Below, one piece after another: positions 27,842 to 41,200 of a DNA stretch of 64,000 bases. Where the stretch lies: assembly GCA_016710135.1 (NCBI GenBank), contig JADJLM010000001.1, positions 1 through 64,000 of the forward strand, in the 5' to 3' direction. The position numbers were made by a program, and so were the translations under genes. Every line of letters starts with the position of its first letter. Position 1 is the stretch's first letter. The DNA is from Nitrosomonas sp. GTDB lineage: Bacteria > Pseudomonadota > Gammaproteobacteria > Burkholderiales > Nitrosomonadaceae. Below the pieces are notes generated by a model. That model ran no database searches, had not been told where the DNA came from, and saw only the letters and a program-made list of their open reading frames with translations.

Positions 27842-29956
27842 TTATGAAGTAGATGAGGCTTCTTCCATTTCATCTGCTATAGCTGCTTTCATGCTCAGAC
27901 GTAGACGTCCTTTATCATCAGCTTCTAACACTTTAACACGTACCGATTGCCCTTCTTTAAGGTGAGCCGCAACATCTTCCACGCGTTCATTTGCGATCTG
28001 TGAGATATGCAGTAATCCATCTTTTCCAGGCAAAATACTTACGATTGCACCAAAATCCAGTAGCTTTAAAACAGTTCCTGTATAGATTTTTCCAACTTCG
28101 ACTTCGGCAGTGATATCTTCAATACGTCTCTTGGCCTGCTCTCCGCCTTCGCTGCTGACGCAAGCAATCATTACCGTACCATCGTCAGCGATATCAATGG
28201 TCGTATTGGTTTCTTCTGTTAGTGCGCGGATTACAGCACCACCTTTACCGATCACATCACGAATTTTTTCGGGATTTATTTTAAACTTAATGATCCGAGG
28301 GGCATAAGATGAAATCGTTTCTCGGTTTGCAGGTAACGCCTGTTTCATTATGTTGAGAATATGCAAACGACCTTCTTTAGCTTGCAACAAGGCAACCTGC
28401 ATAATTTCCTTGGTAATGCCTTGAATCTTAATGTCCATTTGGAGTGCAGTGATGCCATTCTCAGTGCCCGCAACTTTAAAATCCATATCACCGAGATGAT
28501 CCTCATCACCGAGAATATCAGTTAGAACCGCGAAACGGTTCCCTTCTTTGATTAGTCCCATTGCAATACCAGCCACATGCGATTTGAGCGGAACGCCAGC
28601 ATCCATTAGCGCAAGACAACCACCACATACAGAAGCCATAGAACTGGATCCATTGGATTCGGTTATTTCTGAAACTACACGTAATGAGTAGCCAAATTCC
28701 TCAGTTGAAGGGAGTACTGAAACGAGTGCGCGTTTAGCAAGGCGGCCATGGCCAATTTCTCTGCGTTTAGGAGTACCAACTCGACCAATTTCTCCGGTTG
28801 CGAAGGGTGGCATATTGTAATGCAGTATAAAACGCTCAGAGTAATCGCCTTGCAATGCATCAATCTTTTGTTCATCCCGAGCCGTTCCTAATGTGGCAAC
28901 AACTAAAGCTTGTGTTTCACCTCGGGTAAATAAAGCAGATCCATGGGTGCGCGGTAATAAACCATGACGTATGGTAATTGGTCTGACAGTGCGGGTTCCG
29001 CGTCCATCAATACGAGGTTCTCCATCTAAAATCTGGTTACGAACAATTTTAGCTTCCAAATCAAAGCCAATTTCATTAACGGTATGTTCGTCAGGACCTT
29101 CTTCTGTACCAACACTTAAATCAACATAGATACGCTGCCAGACAGCTTTAATGGCCTCTGTCCTGGCTTGTTTCTGCTTAATTTTAAATGCGTCACGAAG
29201 ATCAGCTTCAGCTAGCTGCGCAACTTTATCGACTAAAGTCGAATCGCGTTCAACAGGCTGCCACTCCCAAGGGATCACTCCGGCTTCATCAGCAAAATCA
29301 TTGATTGCGCTGATAACGGTCTGCATTTGCTCGTGGCCATAAACAATAGCACCTAGCATGACATCCTCAGATAATTCTGTTGCTTCTGATTCAACCATTA
29401 GTACTGCTTGTTGTGTTCCGGCAACAACTAAGTTTATCTGAGTATTTTTGAGTTCTGTTGTCGTTGGGCTAAGGATGTATTCATTATTGATATAGCCTAC
29501 ACGAGCAGCGCCGATAGGGCCATCAAAGGGGATTCCAGAAATAACTAGTGCTGCAGATGTACCTATCATTGCTGGTATATCTGCGTCAATTTCGACATCT
29601 GACGACAATACCAGTGCAAGTATTTGTACTTCATTATAAAATCCAGCAGGAAATAGTGGTCGAATTGGGCGATCAATCAGTCGAGAGGTTAGCGTTTCTT
29701 TCTCGGAAGGTTTTCCTTCACGTTTAAAAAAACTACCGGGAATACGACCTGCAGAATAGAATTTTTCTTGATAGTCTACAGTCAATGGGAAAAAATCTTG
29801 ACCAGGTTTTGCGTTTTTATCACCAACCACGGTTACTAATACAACCGTTTCTCCCATCGTAACGATCACAGCACCATGGGCTTGTCTTGCAATTTCACCG
29901 GTCTCCAGCGTGATTTCATGACGACCGTAGGTAAAGCTCTTCTTGGTTAATTTCAA
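27842..29956 (-). CDS. pnp: Polyribonucleotide nucleotidyltransferase
   Basis: A 704-residue phosphorolytic 3'-to-5' exoribonuclease and a degradosome component. Two RNase PH-like domains are joined by a helical linker; FFPLTVDYQEKFYSAGRIPGSF and the second-domain DILGDEDHLGDMDFKVAGT mark them. A KH domain (DVIGKGGAVIRAL, near residue 565) and an S1 domain (GTVLKLLDFGAIVSILPGKDGLLH) follow. It lies 134 bases after rpsO in the conserved rpsO-pnp order; autoregulation through the leader is typical of the family. Confidence 0.98.
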   Translation of the reverse strand: MKLTKKSFTYGRHEITLETGEIARQAHGAVIVTMGETVVLVTVVGDKNAKPGQDFFPLTVDYQEKFYSAGRIPGSFFKREGKPSEKETLTSRLIDRPIRPLFPAGFYNEVQILALVLSSDVEIDADIPAMIGTSAALVISGIPFDGPIGAARVGYINNEYILSPTTTELKNTQINLVVAGTQQAVLMVESEATELSEDVMLGAIVYGHEQMQTVISAINDFADEAGVIPWEWQPVERDSTLVDKVAQLAEADLRDAFKIKQKQARTEAIKAVWQRIYVDLSVGTEEGPDEHTVNEIGFDLEAKIVRNQILDGEPRIDGRGTRTVRPITIRHGLLPRTHGSALFTRGETQALVVATLGTARDEQKIDALQGDYSERFILHYNMPPFATGEIGRVGTPKRREIGHGRLAKRALVSVLPSTEEFGYSLRVVSEITESNGSSSMASVCGGCLALMDAGVPLKSHVAGIAMGLIKEGNRFAVLTDILGDEDHLGDMDFKVAGTENGITALQMDIKIQGITKEIMQVALLQAKEGRLHILNIMKQALPANRETISSYAPRIIKFKINPEKIRDVIGKGGAVIRALTEETNTTIDIADDGTVMIACVSSEGGEQAKRRIEDITAEVEVGKIYTGTVLKLLDFGAIVSILPGKDGLLHISQIANERVEDVAAHLKEGQSVRVKVLEADDKGRLRLSMKAAIADEMEEASSTS

Positions 29957-30090
29957 TTAACGATCCTTCTATATTTGTATACTTGTTTTTCTTTAATTTT
30001 GTAACAAAACAAGAATCTAATGCTCAAAAATCTTACGCTGCCGTAATCATTTCTACTGGTTTTATACTAGTAGTGTAATCTAGTTGCCAG

Positions 30091-30360
30091 TTACTTTCTG
30101 AGATTTAGACGCTCAATAATTTTGAGATAACTTTCACTATTCTTCCTTTTCAGGTAATCCAATAATTTGCGTCGATGGTTGACCATTTTAAGTAATCCAC
30201 GGCGGGAATGATGATCTTTGACATGAGCTTTAAAGTGACTAATTAAATCATTGATACGCGCTGTTAAAAGTGCGATTTGCACTTCCGGGGAGCCGGTATC
30301 ACCCTTGATTCTTTGATAGTCACTTATCACCTGGGCTTTTTGCTCTGTTGTGACTGCCAT
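30091..30360 (-). CDS. rpsO: 30S ribosomal protein S15
   Basis: An 89-residue primary 16S-binding ribosomal protein. TGSPEVQIALLTARINDLISHFKAHVKDHHSRRGLL is the family core; I cite only its start TGSPEVQIALLTARI as a mark. The 89-residue length is exact for bacteria. Start ATG at 30360 follows GGAG on the minus strand. It leads the rpsO-pnp operon. Confidence 0.98.
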   Translation of the reverse strand: MAVTTEQKAQVISDYQRIKGDTGSPEVQIALLTARINDLISHFKAHVKDHHSRRGLLKMVNHRRKLLDYLKRKNSESYLKIIERLNLRK

Positions 30361-30669
30361 AAAAATATTCTCCAGTTCTTCAGTTAAAAAGTAGCTTATT
30401 CAATTACCTATCATATGTAAATGAAGGCGGAATTCTACTCTTTAATCCATATTTTGTCCAAGAAGGGTGAATATCAGCGATGATCGCCAATCTTGGCAAA
30501 TCCACATCGAAAAAAGCTTTGAGCCCTAGGTTTGCAGCGCTATTGCATTTTGCGAATGATTCTATAAATAAAATAAGCTAAATAAGTCAATTTGTTTGTA
30601 CAAATAAATTAATTGAAAAATTATACAGTTACGTTTATGGAAATTATTTGAAGGTTACTAACAAAGATC
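30361..30669. other. Divergent intergenic region, rpsO / TolC-like gene
   Basis: 309 bases without a gene that should hold the promoters of rpsO (minus) and the secretion cluster (plus). GAATTCTACTC followed by TTTAAT at 30430-30446 resembles half of the dyad-plus-box motif seen at 362 and 26,710, but lacks the left arm. A 10-base palindrome TTTGTACAAA lies at 30595-30604, about 65 bases before the TolC-like start. I see no RNA gene. Confidence 0.4.
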
Positions 30670-32193
30670 ATGGATTTTGATAGTGCTATGCTTTTGCAGA
30701 ATAAATCAACTGAGGATAATAGAAGTAAATTAGCTTCATTTATCATTTTGTTGGTGATATTTCTCATTACATCCGGTTGTGCGATTCAGCCGAAAGTTGT
30801 ATCAGAAGCAGAAAACAAGCAAAGGATTGCTCAGGATTTATTGCAGCTAAAGAATGAACACGATCCTATCAAAGGGCCTATTTCTTTGGAAGAGGCAACC
30901 GCACGTGCGCTTAAATATAACTTGGAATTACAGGTTGAGTTAACCCAAAAAACGCTCGCTCAGAAGCAACTCAACCTCAGGCACTATGACATGTTGCCTA
31001 AATTAGTTGTGGATCTTCATTACGATTCTCGGAGTAATTTCAGTGGCGCGCGAAGTCGTTCGTTACTGACCGGAAGAACAACACTTGAACCATCTACTTC
31101 TGCAGATAGAGACATCTTTTCTTCAGCGCTCGGATTAAGTTGGAGCGTTCTTGATTTCGGTGTTTCATATTATCGTGCTCAGCAAGCTGCAGATAACGTA
31201 TTAATCCAAGAGGAGCAGAAGCGTAGTGCGGTTAATAGAATCGTTCAAGAAGTTCGCTCAGCCTACTGGCGGGCTGTTAGTTACGAACGCTTAGTATCGA
31301 GAATGCAACGTTTAAAAGACAAAGTTCGTAAATCAATCAATCAAATTGATCAAATGAAGGAAGGGCGGCTCAGCAATCCTAAAATCAACCTTACTTACAA
31401 GCGCGATTTATATGGAATTGAGCGAGAAATCAATTTGCTACAGCGCAATTTATTACTCGCCAAATCTCAATTGGCGGCCCTCATGAATATTAAACCCGGA
31501 ACTGAGTTTGATTTAGTTATTCCAGAGCGTGGATTGTTCACGAAAGCGGTTAATCTGGAAATAGAAGAAATGGAGCAAATCGCATTAGAAAGTCGCCCGG
31601 AATTACGAGAATTATTCTATAAAAAACGCGCAAATGCCAAAGAAGCGCGCGCCGCTATTTTACAAATGCTACCTGGGATAGAACTAGGGGCCCGATACCA
31701 TTACAGCTCCAACAGTTTCTTGTTTAATGGTGATTGGTTGAGTTTGGGTTCACAACTCTCATGGAATCTAATTAGCCTGATCTCGGCGCCAGCAAGATTG
31801 GAGGAATTAAATTCAAAAGAAAAATTATTGGATGTAGAGCGTCTTGCCGCAAGTATGGCGGTGTTGGCACAGGTGCATATTAGCCTCGCGCAATTTGACC
31901 ATTTTAATGAGGAATATCGAACTGCCTTTAATTATTACCAGACACAGCAGCGCCTCATTGAGCAAACCAGAATTGAAACGAATATGGGCAAGCTAAGTGG
32001 GCAAGCACTTGTTAGAGAGGAGCTCAATACCTTATTGGCTGAAGTACGATGTGACGCTATCTATGCTGAATTAGAAAATGCTTATGCCGGCATTTATGTT
32101 TCACTCGGGTTAGATCCTATTCCTGGCGATTTGAATATTAAAGATTTATCTGAGCTAACTTCTGAATTGGCTGAGCATTGGCGTAAACGTTAA
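30670..32193 (+). CDS. TolC-family outer-membrane efflux lipoprotein
   Basis: A 507-residue outer-membrane channel protein. The lipobox-like ITSGC near residue 37, after a hydrophobic segment, suggests lipid attachment, with an unusually long polar N-terminus before it. Two repeats of the TolC/OEP helical hairpin follow: the first begins ISLEEATARALKYNLELQVE and the second covers the residues around RPELRELFYKKRANAKEARA. It begins a one-direction cluster with a giant surface protein and HlyD-type adaptors, so it is the likely exit channel of a type I-like exporter. No ABC transporter gene lies in the window. Confidence 0.88.
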   Translation: MDFDSAMLLQNKSTEDNRSKLASFIILLVIFLITSGCAIQPKVVSEAENKQRIAQDLLQLKNEHDPIKGPISLEEATARALKYNLELQVELTQKTLAQKQLNLRHYDMLPKLVVDLHYDSRSNFSGARSRSLLTGRTTLEPSTSADRDIFSSALGLSWSVLDFGVSYYRAQQAADNVLIQEEQKRSAVNRIVQEVRSAYWRAVSYERLVSRMQRLKDKVRKSINQIDQMKEGRLSNPKINLTYKRDLYGIEREINLLQRNLLLAKSQLAALMNIKPGTEFDLVIPERGLFTKAVNLEIEEMEQIALESRPELRELFYKKRANAKEARAAILQMLPGIELGARYHYSSNSFLFNGDWLSLGSQLSWNLISLISAPARLEELNSKEKLLDVERLAASMAVLAQVHISLAQFDHFNEEYRTAFNYYQTQQRLIEQTRIETNMGKLSGQALVREELNTLLAEVRCDAIYAELENAYAGIYVSLGLDPIPGDLNIKDLSELTSELAEHWRKR

Positions 32194-32261
32194 AACAGCT
32201 GTTTTGATTGGGTGCCCATGTCGTTAATAGATAATCAATCAATTAAAGCTGGATACAACAC

Positions 32262-35200
32262 GTGAAATCAACAGAAAAGAAGCAACCTGCGCATAATCAA
32301 GCTAAATCCAATGCTAAATTGGGCATGCTGTGGCAGCTTGAGCCACGTATCATGTTTGACGGGGCGGCGGCTATTACTGTGATTGACACAATCAATCAGA
32401 TTCATCATTACTGGAATGAATCCGTAGGAATAAAAAGCTTGTTTTGGATGAGGTTGAATTTTCGAATGATGACTCAAATAGCCAGGATTCCAATAAAAAT
32501 GAGTTAGAGCAGTGGCTAAAAATTACCAACTTCCACTTAAAGAAAGAGATGAGATTGTATTCGTTGATACTAGTGTAGAAGGTTATAAAACCATCTTATC
32601 AGGAATTAAACCAGGTATACAGGTCGTATTATTAGATTCAAGTCAAGATGGTGTTGAGCAGATAGCAACCACGCTATCGGATCGCACCGAGATTGACGCC
32701 ATTCACTTGATCTCGCACGGCGACGCCGGGACGTTGCAGGTCGGTACGGGCACTTTAACGACGGAATCAATGACGGAGCAGTATGCGGACGAACTCGCAA
32801 CCATCCGGCAGGCGCTCTCGGAACAGGCCGACATCCTCGTCTATGGCTGCGACTTTGCTGAAGGAGATGCGGGACAAGACGCGGTGACTCTGCTGAGCCA
32901 ATTGACCGGCGCTGATGTCGCGGCCAGTACCGACGCGACCGGCGCGGCGATCATCGGCGGCGACTGGACCTTAGAAACCCAGACCGGCGCCATTGAAACG
33001 CACATTGCCGTGACCGATGCCCTGCAGATGGACTGGGTCGGGTTGCTGGACATCACTACCGGCCTCATCGGCAACTGGACCTTCGACACGAATGCCAATG
33101 ACAGCAGCGGCAATAACTATAACGGTACGTTGACCAACGGCGCGGCGATTGACACGACCGATGCGACGGACATCGTCGGAGTGGCAAAGCTGTCTTTAGA
33201 TGGCGTCAATGACTACGTCGATCTCTCCGCCCATAGCGCCAATTTGGCCGGACTCACCCAGGGCACGATTGCCGGTTGGATCAAGACCACGAGCACCTTT
33301 GAGACAATCTTCTCGATCTCCGATACAGCCGACACCGGGAGTTCTGCGGCGTTGTTCCTTGGTGCTTCGGGTTACCTCACCTACGAGGTGAGGGAGAACG
33401 GGGTCTTGCAGCTGGCAGTGTATCGGAGCAGTTCCACCATTAACGATGGCAATTGGCATCATATCGCAGTAACGGTAGGGGCCTCCGGAAACAGTCTGTA
33501 CGTGGATGGAGTTCTCGCAACAGCGGGTCAACTCACCTACGATGCCGGCAACGCAACGACACAAGTCTTCTTCAGCAGCGTCACGAGTCTCGACTCAATG
33601 GCCATCGGGGGGACCCAAGGTTCGGGTGGAGGTACGTGGTATACGACCGGACTGATCGACGACGTCCGTGTCTACGACCGAGTGCTGACCGGGGGAGACA
33701 TCGCACAGCTCTATGCCACGAGCAATGATGCGCCAACCGATATCACGTTTGATTCTGAATCGACGATAGAACAGATCATCAACACTTATACCACCAGCGA
33801 TCAGATAGATCCTGCCATCGCCGCATTTGATGATGGTGGTTACGTTGTAGTATGGGTGTCTAATGGTCAGGACGGCAGCGGGTATGGTATCTACGGCCAA
33901 CGCTATCATGCTGATGGGACGGCCAATGGCACAGAATTTTTGGTGACTTCTGAAACCGGTGATTCCGAAACCGGCCCTTCAGTCTCCACCTTTGCCGACG
34001 GTGGTTTTGTGGTCGTTTGGCAAGATCAGCAAACAGGCGTCTACGCATGGACGGAGGCGCGGGTGTTTAACGCCGACGGCACGGCAGCTACCGCAGAGTT
34101 CAAGGTTAGCCCAGGAACCAACGGTAATGCTGAAGGGTATCAGCCATCTGTGCTGGCACTCGACACGAATCGCTTCGTCGTAGTCTGGAGCAACGAAACC
34201 GGCGGCACCACCTATAACCTCGCTGGCCGCATCTATAACCGAAGCGGCGTCCTGCAGGGCTCACAATTCACGATCGGCTCGCTCCAATCAGGTACGGCAC
34301 TCTTCGGGGCGCAATCCGAACTCACCCTGCTCAACGACGGCGGGTTTGCCGCGACGTGGCGCACGTTGTCCACGAATGACACACACCTGCGAATCATGAA
34401 TAGTGACGGCAGTGCCCGTTCGGTGGATATCGCCCTGGGCGGTGATCATCGATCCGACGTGACGACCTTACGCAACGGCAATGTGGTGGTGGTGTACGGC
34501 TCAGGCACCGACATTCTCGGCCGCATTTATGACGCATCGGGGACACTCATCACCGGCCCGTTTACCGTCAATACGTCCACCGCCGGCACGCAGCTTGAGC
34601 CGACGATTACGTACTCGGACGACGGCTTTGTCGTTGCCTGGGAGTCCGATACCGGCGATGGCAGCAGCACCGGCATCTACGCCCAACGTTTTGATGCGAC
34701 CGGCAATCGCATCGATGGTGAGACGCTGGTCAACACGACGATCTCTGGAGCACAGAGCGTACCTGAACTCATTGCGACACGCTCCGGTCAGGTACGCATG
34801 GTCTGGCAGAGTGAAAACGTCGACGGGAGCGGCTATGCCGTTGTGTCACGGGTGGTGGCGACGGGCACCGCGTCCGTGGCTGAGTCCGCCGCCAATGGAA
34901 CCCGGGTTGCCGACGTGCTGGGCGTGTTCGATATAGACAACGGCGACACCGCGACTTATTCGCTGGTCGACAGCGCTGGTGGGCGATTTGCTGTTAACGC
35001 AACCACCGGTGTCATTACGGTGGCCAATAGCTCATTGTTGGATTACGAGGCGAACTCGTCGCACCAAATCACTGTGCGGGCGACTGACAGCGGCGGCCTT
35101 ACACGAGATGAGATACTTACGATATCGGTGACCAACGTCAACGATGCACCGGTGATCACGAGCTTAAGTGGCGATAGCTTGGTCTATAGCGAAGGTGCCG

Positions 35201-38200
35201 GAGCCGTGGTGATCGAACAGGGTGGCAATGCGCTCGCCGCCGATGTCGATAGCACCAATCTGGATACGGGCACGCTGACCATCTCCATTCCATCCGGTGG
35301 GGACAGTACCGAAGATGTGCTCAGCATCCAGAACCAGGGGACGGGGGCCGGGCAGATCGGCGTGAGCGGGTCGAACGTCACCTACGGCGGCGTGACCATC
35401 GGGACCTTCACCGGCGGCAGTAACGGGACAAGCCTCGTCATCACCCTGAATAGCAGTGCCGATGCGACGACGGTCACGGCGCTGATCAAGAACATCACCT
35501 ATGAAAATACGGATACGGCCGCTCCCACAACCGGCACTCGTACCGTCCGCTATGTGCTCACCGATGGAGACGGCGGCACCAGCGCGAACTACGACACCAC
35601 TGTGACAGTCAGCGCGGTCAACGACGCGCCGGTTCTTGCCGATTCCGGGTTGACCTTTACTGTGTTTGAAGATGCGGGTACGCCGGTCAATGGCACGGCC
35701 GTTGGCTCGCCTCTCAGTGTCTTTACCGGGAGCATCACCGACTCTGATGGCGCCGTTGCGAAAGGTATTGCAATCGTCGGTAGCACAGAAACCGATGGTA
35801 CGTGGTACTACACGACCGATGCTGGGGCCACCTGGCTCACCGTCGGGGCCGTGAGTGATACGGCGTCGCTGCTGCTTGCGGATACGGTCGGCACGCGCCT
35901 GTATTTTGCTCCCAACAGTAACTACAACGGGAATGTGTTCCCAGGGCTGATTGTTCGAGCCTGGGATCAATCCAGTGGGGCGGTTGGCACCAAAGTCGAC
36001 ACGTCTGTTCAAGGCGGCAGCACGGCGTTCTCTGTGCAGGGCGACACGATCGACCCCACCGTCATCGCCGTGAACGACGCGCCCGTGTTCGGCAATCTCG
36101 ACGGGACTCCGACGTTCACCGAAGGCGGTGTGCCGGTGCTGTTGGATGCCAATGTCACCTTCACAGACCCAGAGCTCTCCGCCTTGAATGGCGGTGCCGG
36201 GGATTACTTTGGGTCCAGTATCCTGTTGGAGCGCAACGGCGGACCGAATGCGAATGACGTGTTTTCCGCGACCGGCAATCTCAGTCCGTTGATAGAAGGG
36301 ACGAGTCTGGTGCTCTCGGGCGTGACCATCGGACATGTGACTACCAACAGCGGCGGCACCTTGTTGATCACCTTCGACCATAATGCCACCTCGGCCCGAG
36401 TGAACGAAGCCGTGCAAAGCATCGCGTATTCCAACAGCAGCGAGGCGCCATCATCATCGGTGGTGATCAACTGGGCGTCGGGCGATGGGAATGATGGGTC
36501 ACAGGGTACTGGGGGAGTACTTGGCGCCTCCGGCAGCACCACGGTGACGATTACCACCGTCAACGATGCGCCGGTGCTGGCGGATACCGTGTTGACGCTG
36601 ACCGTTGCGGAAGATGCTGGAGCGCCGAGCGGCGCGGTCGGCTCTACGATCAGTACCTTCACCGGTGGGATCACGGATGTAGACAGTGGTGCGGCGAAGG
36701 GCATCGCGATCACCGGAACCAACGAGACGAACGGGATCTGGTACTACACGACCAACGGGGGCAGCACCTGGACCGCCGTGAGCGCGGTGAGCAACACCTC
36801 CGCTCTGTTGTTAGCGGACAATGCGAGCACGCGGCTGTATTTTGCGCCGAGTGCTGATTATAACGGCACAAGCACGGGCGCGCTGACGTTCCGCGCGTGG
36901 GACCAGACGAGTGGGACGGCGGGGACCAAAGTCAGCACGGCAAGCAATGGCGGCACCACGGCCTTCTCGAGTGCGACCGATACCATCGACGTGAGTGTGA
37001 CGGCGGTGAACGATGCGCCGACGTTCGGCGTGGGGGACGGGCAGGCCACGACCAGCTTCGGGTCGGGATGGGAGTTCGGCAAGGAATCTCTTCTCCAGCC
37101 GGACGGCAAGATCCTCGTCGCCGGGTACAGCGACAGCGGCGGCAGCGATGACTTCAGCCTGACTCGCTACAACGCCGATGGCACGCTGGATACCAGCTTC
37201 CGGGGGGGGACGGCATTGCGCTGGCCGGTATCGTCGGGCGCGCCGAAACGGCGGTCCTGCAGCCGGACGGCAAGATCGTTTTGTCCGGGCACACGACCGA
37301 TGGTGGCTTACTGTGCCTCGTCCAGTTCAATGCGGATGGGACGCTGGACACGAGTTTTGGCGGCGGCGATGGAGTCGCGTCCTCAGGGGTGTTTGGCAGC
37401 GCGAAAGATGTGGCACTCCAGACGGATGGCAAATTCTTGGTTGCGGCCGATCTGTCGAACAGCAACTTCAATCTGATGCGGTTCAATAGCGACGGGTCGC
37501 TCGATACCAGCTTCGGCGGCGGCTCAGGGTATGTCAGCACCGACCTCGCCGGGGGGAATGATCGTGCGGACAGCCTCACTATCCAATCCGACGGGAAGGT
37601 GATCCTCGCAGGGTTTGGGTTCAACGGAACCAGCTTCGATTTTGCGTTGGTTCGGTACAACACGGACGGATCGTTGGATACGAGTTTCAACGGCACCGGA
37701 AAGGTGTTGACCGACTTTGGTGGGAACAGTAGCGATACGGGCAACGAAGTGCGGGTCCAGGCCGATGGAAAGATTGTGGTGGCAGGATGGAGTGACACCG
37801 GCGGCACCAACGATTTTGCGATCGCCCGCTACAACGCCAACGGGACGCTGGATACCGGCTTCGGCACCGGCGGCCAGGTGACCATCGACCTGGGTGGCAG
37901 CGACCTCGCCGAAGGGCTCACGATCCAGGCCGACGGGAAGATTCTCGTCACGGGTACGGCCGGGATCAACGGAAACGATTTTGGCCTGGTGCGACTCAAC
38001 ACCGACGGGCTCATTGGATACGACCTTCAGCGGCGACGGGGTCGCCACGACAGATTACACAGCATCGAGTGACGATCGAGCCTACAGCGTGACGGTCCAA
38101 AACGACGGGCAGATTGTGGTGTCAGGCACGTCGAAAGTCGGCGCGCTCGGTGACTACAACTATGCGCTCACTCGATACACCAGCACTGGCGCGCTGGATA

Positions 38201-41200
38201 CCACACCCGAGCCGGTTAATACCCTCGACGGTGCACCGACCTTCACCGAAGGCGGATCCCCGGTCGTGCTGGATGGCGATGTACAGATCTTTGATGCGGA
38301 ACTCTCGGCCCTGAACAACTTCAACGGCGCCACATTGACCTTAGCCCGCAACGGCGGGCGAATGCCGAGGATCAGCTTGTGTTTGACGGGGTGGTGGTGA
38401 CGGTCAGTGGACCGGCCGTCTCGGTCAGCGGCGTGCAGGTCGGGACCTATACGTTTACCGGCGGAGAGATGACGATCACCTTCAACGGCAACGCGACCCA
38501 GGCGCGGGTCAATACCCTGATGCAGCATATTCTGTACTCCAACGTGTCGGATGCGTCCCCGGACAGCGCGCAAATCAACTGGACCTTCAGCGACGGTAAT
38601 AGCGGCAGTCAGGGCAGCGGCGGTGCATTGACGGCGACCGGCAGCACCACCGTCACGATTACGGCCGTCAATGATGCACCAACCATCACGAACCTGAGCG
38701 GGGACAGTCTCGCCTACAGCGAAGGCGACGGGGCGGTCATCATCGAGCAAGGCGGCAACGCCCTGGTGGCCGATGTCGATTCGACCAACTTCGACACCGG
38801 CACCTTGACGGTGTCGTTCACCGCCGGCAGCGACAGTGCCGAGGATGTGCTCAGTATCCGGAATCAAGGCATCGGCGCAGGGCAGATTGGGGTGAGTGGC
38901 TCGAACATTACCTACGGCGGAACGGTGATCGGCACCTACTCCGGCGGCAGCGGCGGTGGCCCTCTCGTCATCACGTTCAATAGCAATGCCACGCCGACAG
39001 TAGTCACCGCCCTGACGCAGCACATCACCTATGAGAATACGGACACCGCGGCGACGACGACGGGAGTGCGGACCATCCGCTATGTGCTCAGCGATGGGGA
39101 TGGCGGCACCAGTGCGAACTACGACACCGCCGTGACCGTCAGCGGCGTCAACGATGCGCCGGTGAACACAGTGCCAGGAGCGCAGACCGTGACCGAAGAT
39201 ACTTCTCTGGCCATTCCCGGCATCTCGGTTAGCGATGCGGATGGCAATTTGAGTACGGTGCAACTGAGCGTTAGCCACGGCACACTCACGGTGACTTTAA
39301 GTGGCGGTGCGACCATCAGCAGTGGCACCAACGGCAGCGGTACGTTGACCATCAGCGGTAGCCAAGCGGCCATCAACACCACCTTAGCAAGCCTAGTCTA
39401 CCAAGGCAACGTTGGCTGTGGGTGCCGACACGCTGACGGTATTGAGTACCGATAGCCAAGGCGCAAGCGATAGCGACACCGTTAGCATCACGGTAGCAAC
39501 TGGCAATGTTGCCCCGATCAATAGCGTACCGGGCGCACAAAGCGCTGTAGAAAACACCTCACTAGCGATCAGTAGCATCTCAGTCGCTGATGGCAACGGA
39601 GACTTAGCGAGCACCCAACTGAGCGTTAGCCACGGCACACTCACGGTGACTTTAAGTGGCGGTGCGACCATCAGCAGTGGCACCAACGGCAGCGGTACGT
39701 TGACCATCAGCGGTAGCCAAGCGGCCATCAACACCACCCCAGCAAGCCTAGTCTACCAAGGCAACGTTGGCTATGCCGGGTGCCGACACGCTGACGGTAT
39801 TGAGTACCGATAGCCAAGGCGCAAGCGATAGCGACACCGTTAGCATCACGGTAGCAACTGGCAATGTTGCCCCGATCAATAGCGTACCGGGCGCACAAAG
39901 CGCTGTAGAAAACACCTCACTAGCGATCAGTAGCATCTCAGTCGCTGATGGCAACGGAGACTTAGCGAGCACCCAACTGAGCGTTAGCCACGGCACACTC
40001 ACGGTGACTTTAAGTGGCGGTGCGACCATCAGCAGTGGCACCAACGGCAGCGGTACGTTGACCATCAGCGGTAGCCAAGCGGCCATCAACACCACCTTAG
40101 CAAGCCTAGTCTACCAAGGCAACGTTGGCTATGTGGGTGCCGACACGCTGACGGTATTGAGTACCGATAGCCAAGGCGCAAGCGATAGCGACACCGTTAG
40201 CATCACGGTAGCAACTGGCAATGTCGCCCCGATCAATAGCGTACCAGGTGCACAAAGCGCTGTAGAAAACACCTCACTAGCGATCAGTAGCATCTCAGTC
40301 GCTGATGGCAACGGAGACTTAGCGAGCACCCAACTGAGCGTTAGCCACGGCACACTCACGGTGACTTTAAGTGGCGGTGCGACCATCAGCAGTGGCACCA
40401 ACGGCAGCGGCACGTTGACCATCAGCGGTAGCCAAGCGGCCATCAACACCACCTTAGCAAGCCTAGTCTACCAAGGCAACGTTGGCTATGTGGGTGCCGA
40501 CACGCTGACGGTATTGAGTACCGATAGCCAAGGCGCAAGCGATAGCGACACCGTTAGCATCACGGTAGCAACTGGCAATGTCGCCCCGATCAATAGCGTA
40601 CCGGGCGCACAAAGCGCTGTAGAAAACACCTCACTAGCGATCAGTAGCATCTCAGTCGCTGATGGCAACGGAGACTTAGCGAGCACCCAACTGAGCGTTA
40701 GCCACGGCACACTCACGGTGACTTTAGGCGGCGGTGCGACCATCAGCAGTGGCACCAACGGCAGCGGCACGTTGACCATCAGCGGTAGCCAAGCGGCCAT
40801 CAACACCACCTTTAGCAAGCCCAGTCTACCAAGGCAACGTTGGCTATGTGGGTGCCGACACGCTGACGGTATTGAGTACCGATAGCCAAGGCGCAAGCGA
40901 TAGCGACACCGTTAGCATCACGGTAGCAACTGGCAATGTCGCCCCGATCAATAGCGTACCGGGTGCACAAAGCGCTGTAGAAAACACCTCACTAGCGATC
41001 AGTAGCATCTCAGTCGCTGATGGCAACGGAGACTTAGCGAGCACCCAACTGAGCGTTAGCCACGGCACACTCACGGTGACTTTAAGTGGCGGTGCGACCA
41101 TCAGCAGTGGCACCAACGGCAGCGGTACGTTGACCATCAGCGGTAGCCAAGCGGCCATCAACACCACCTTAGCAAGCCTAGTCTACCAAGGCAACGTTGG

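Noticed and set aside
35164..36417. Minus-strand open frame of 417 residues in the adhesin core
   Set aside because: High GC makes long antisense frames by chance. The plus strand reads through with cadherin-like and other adhesin domains.
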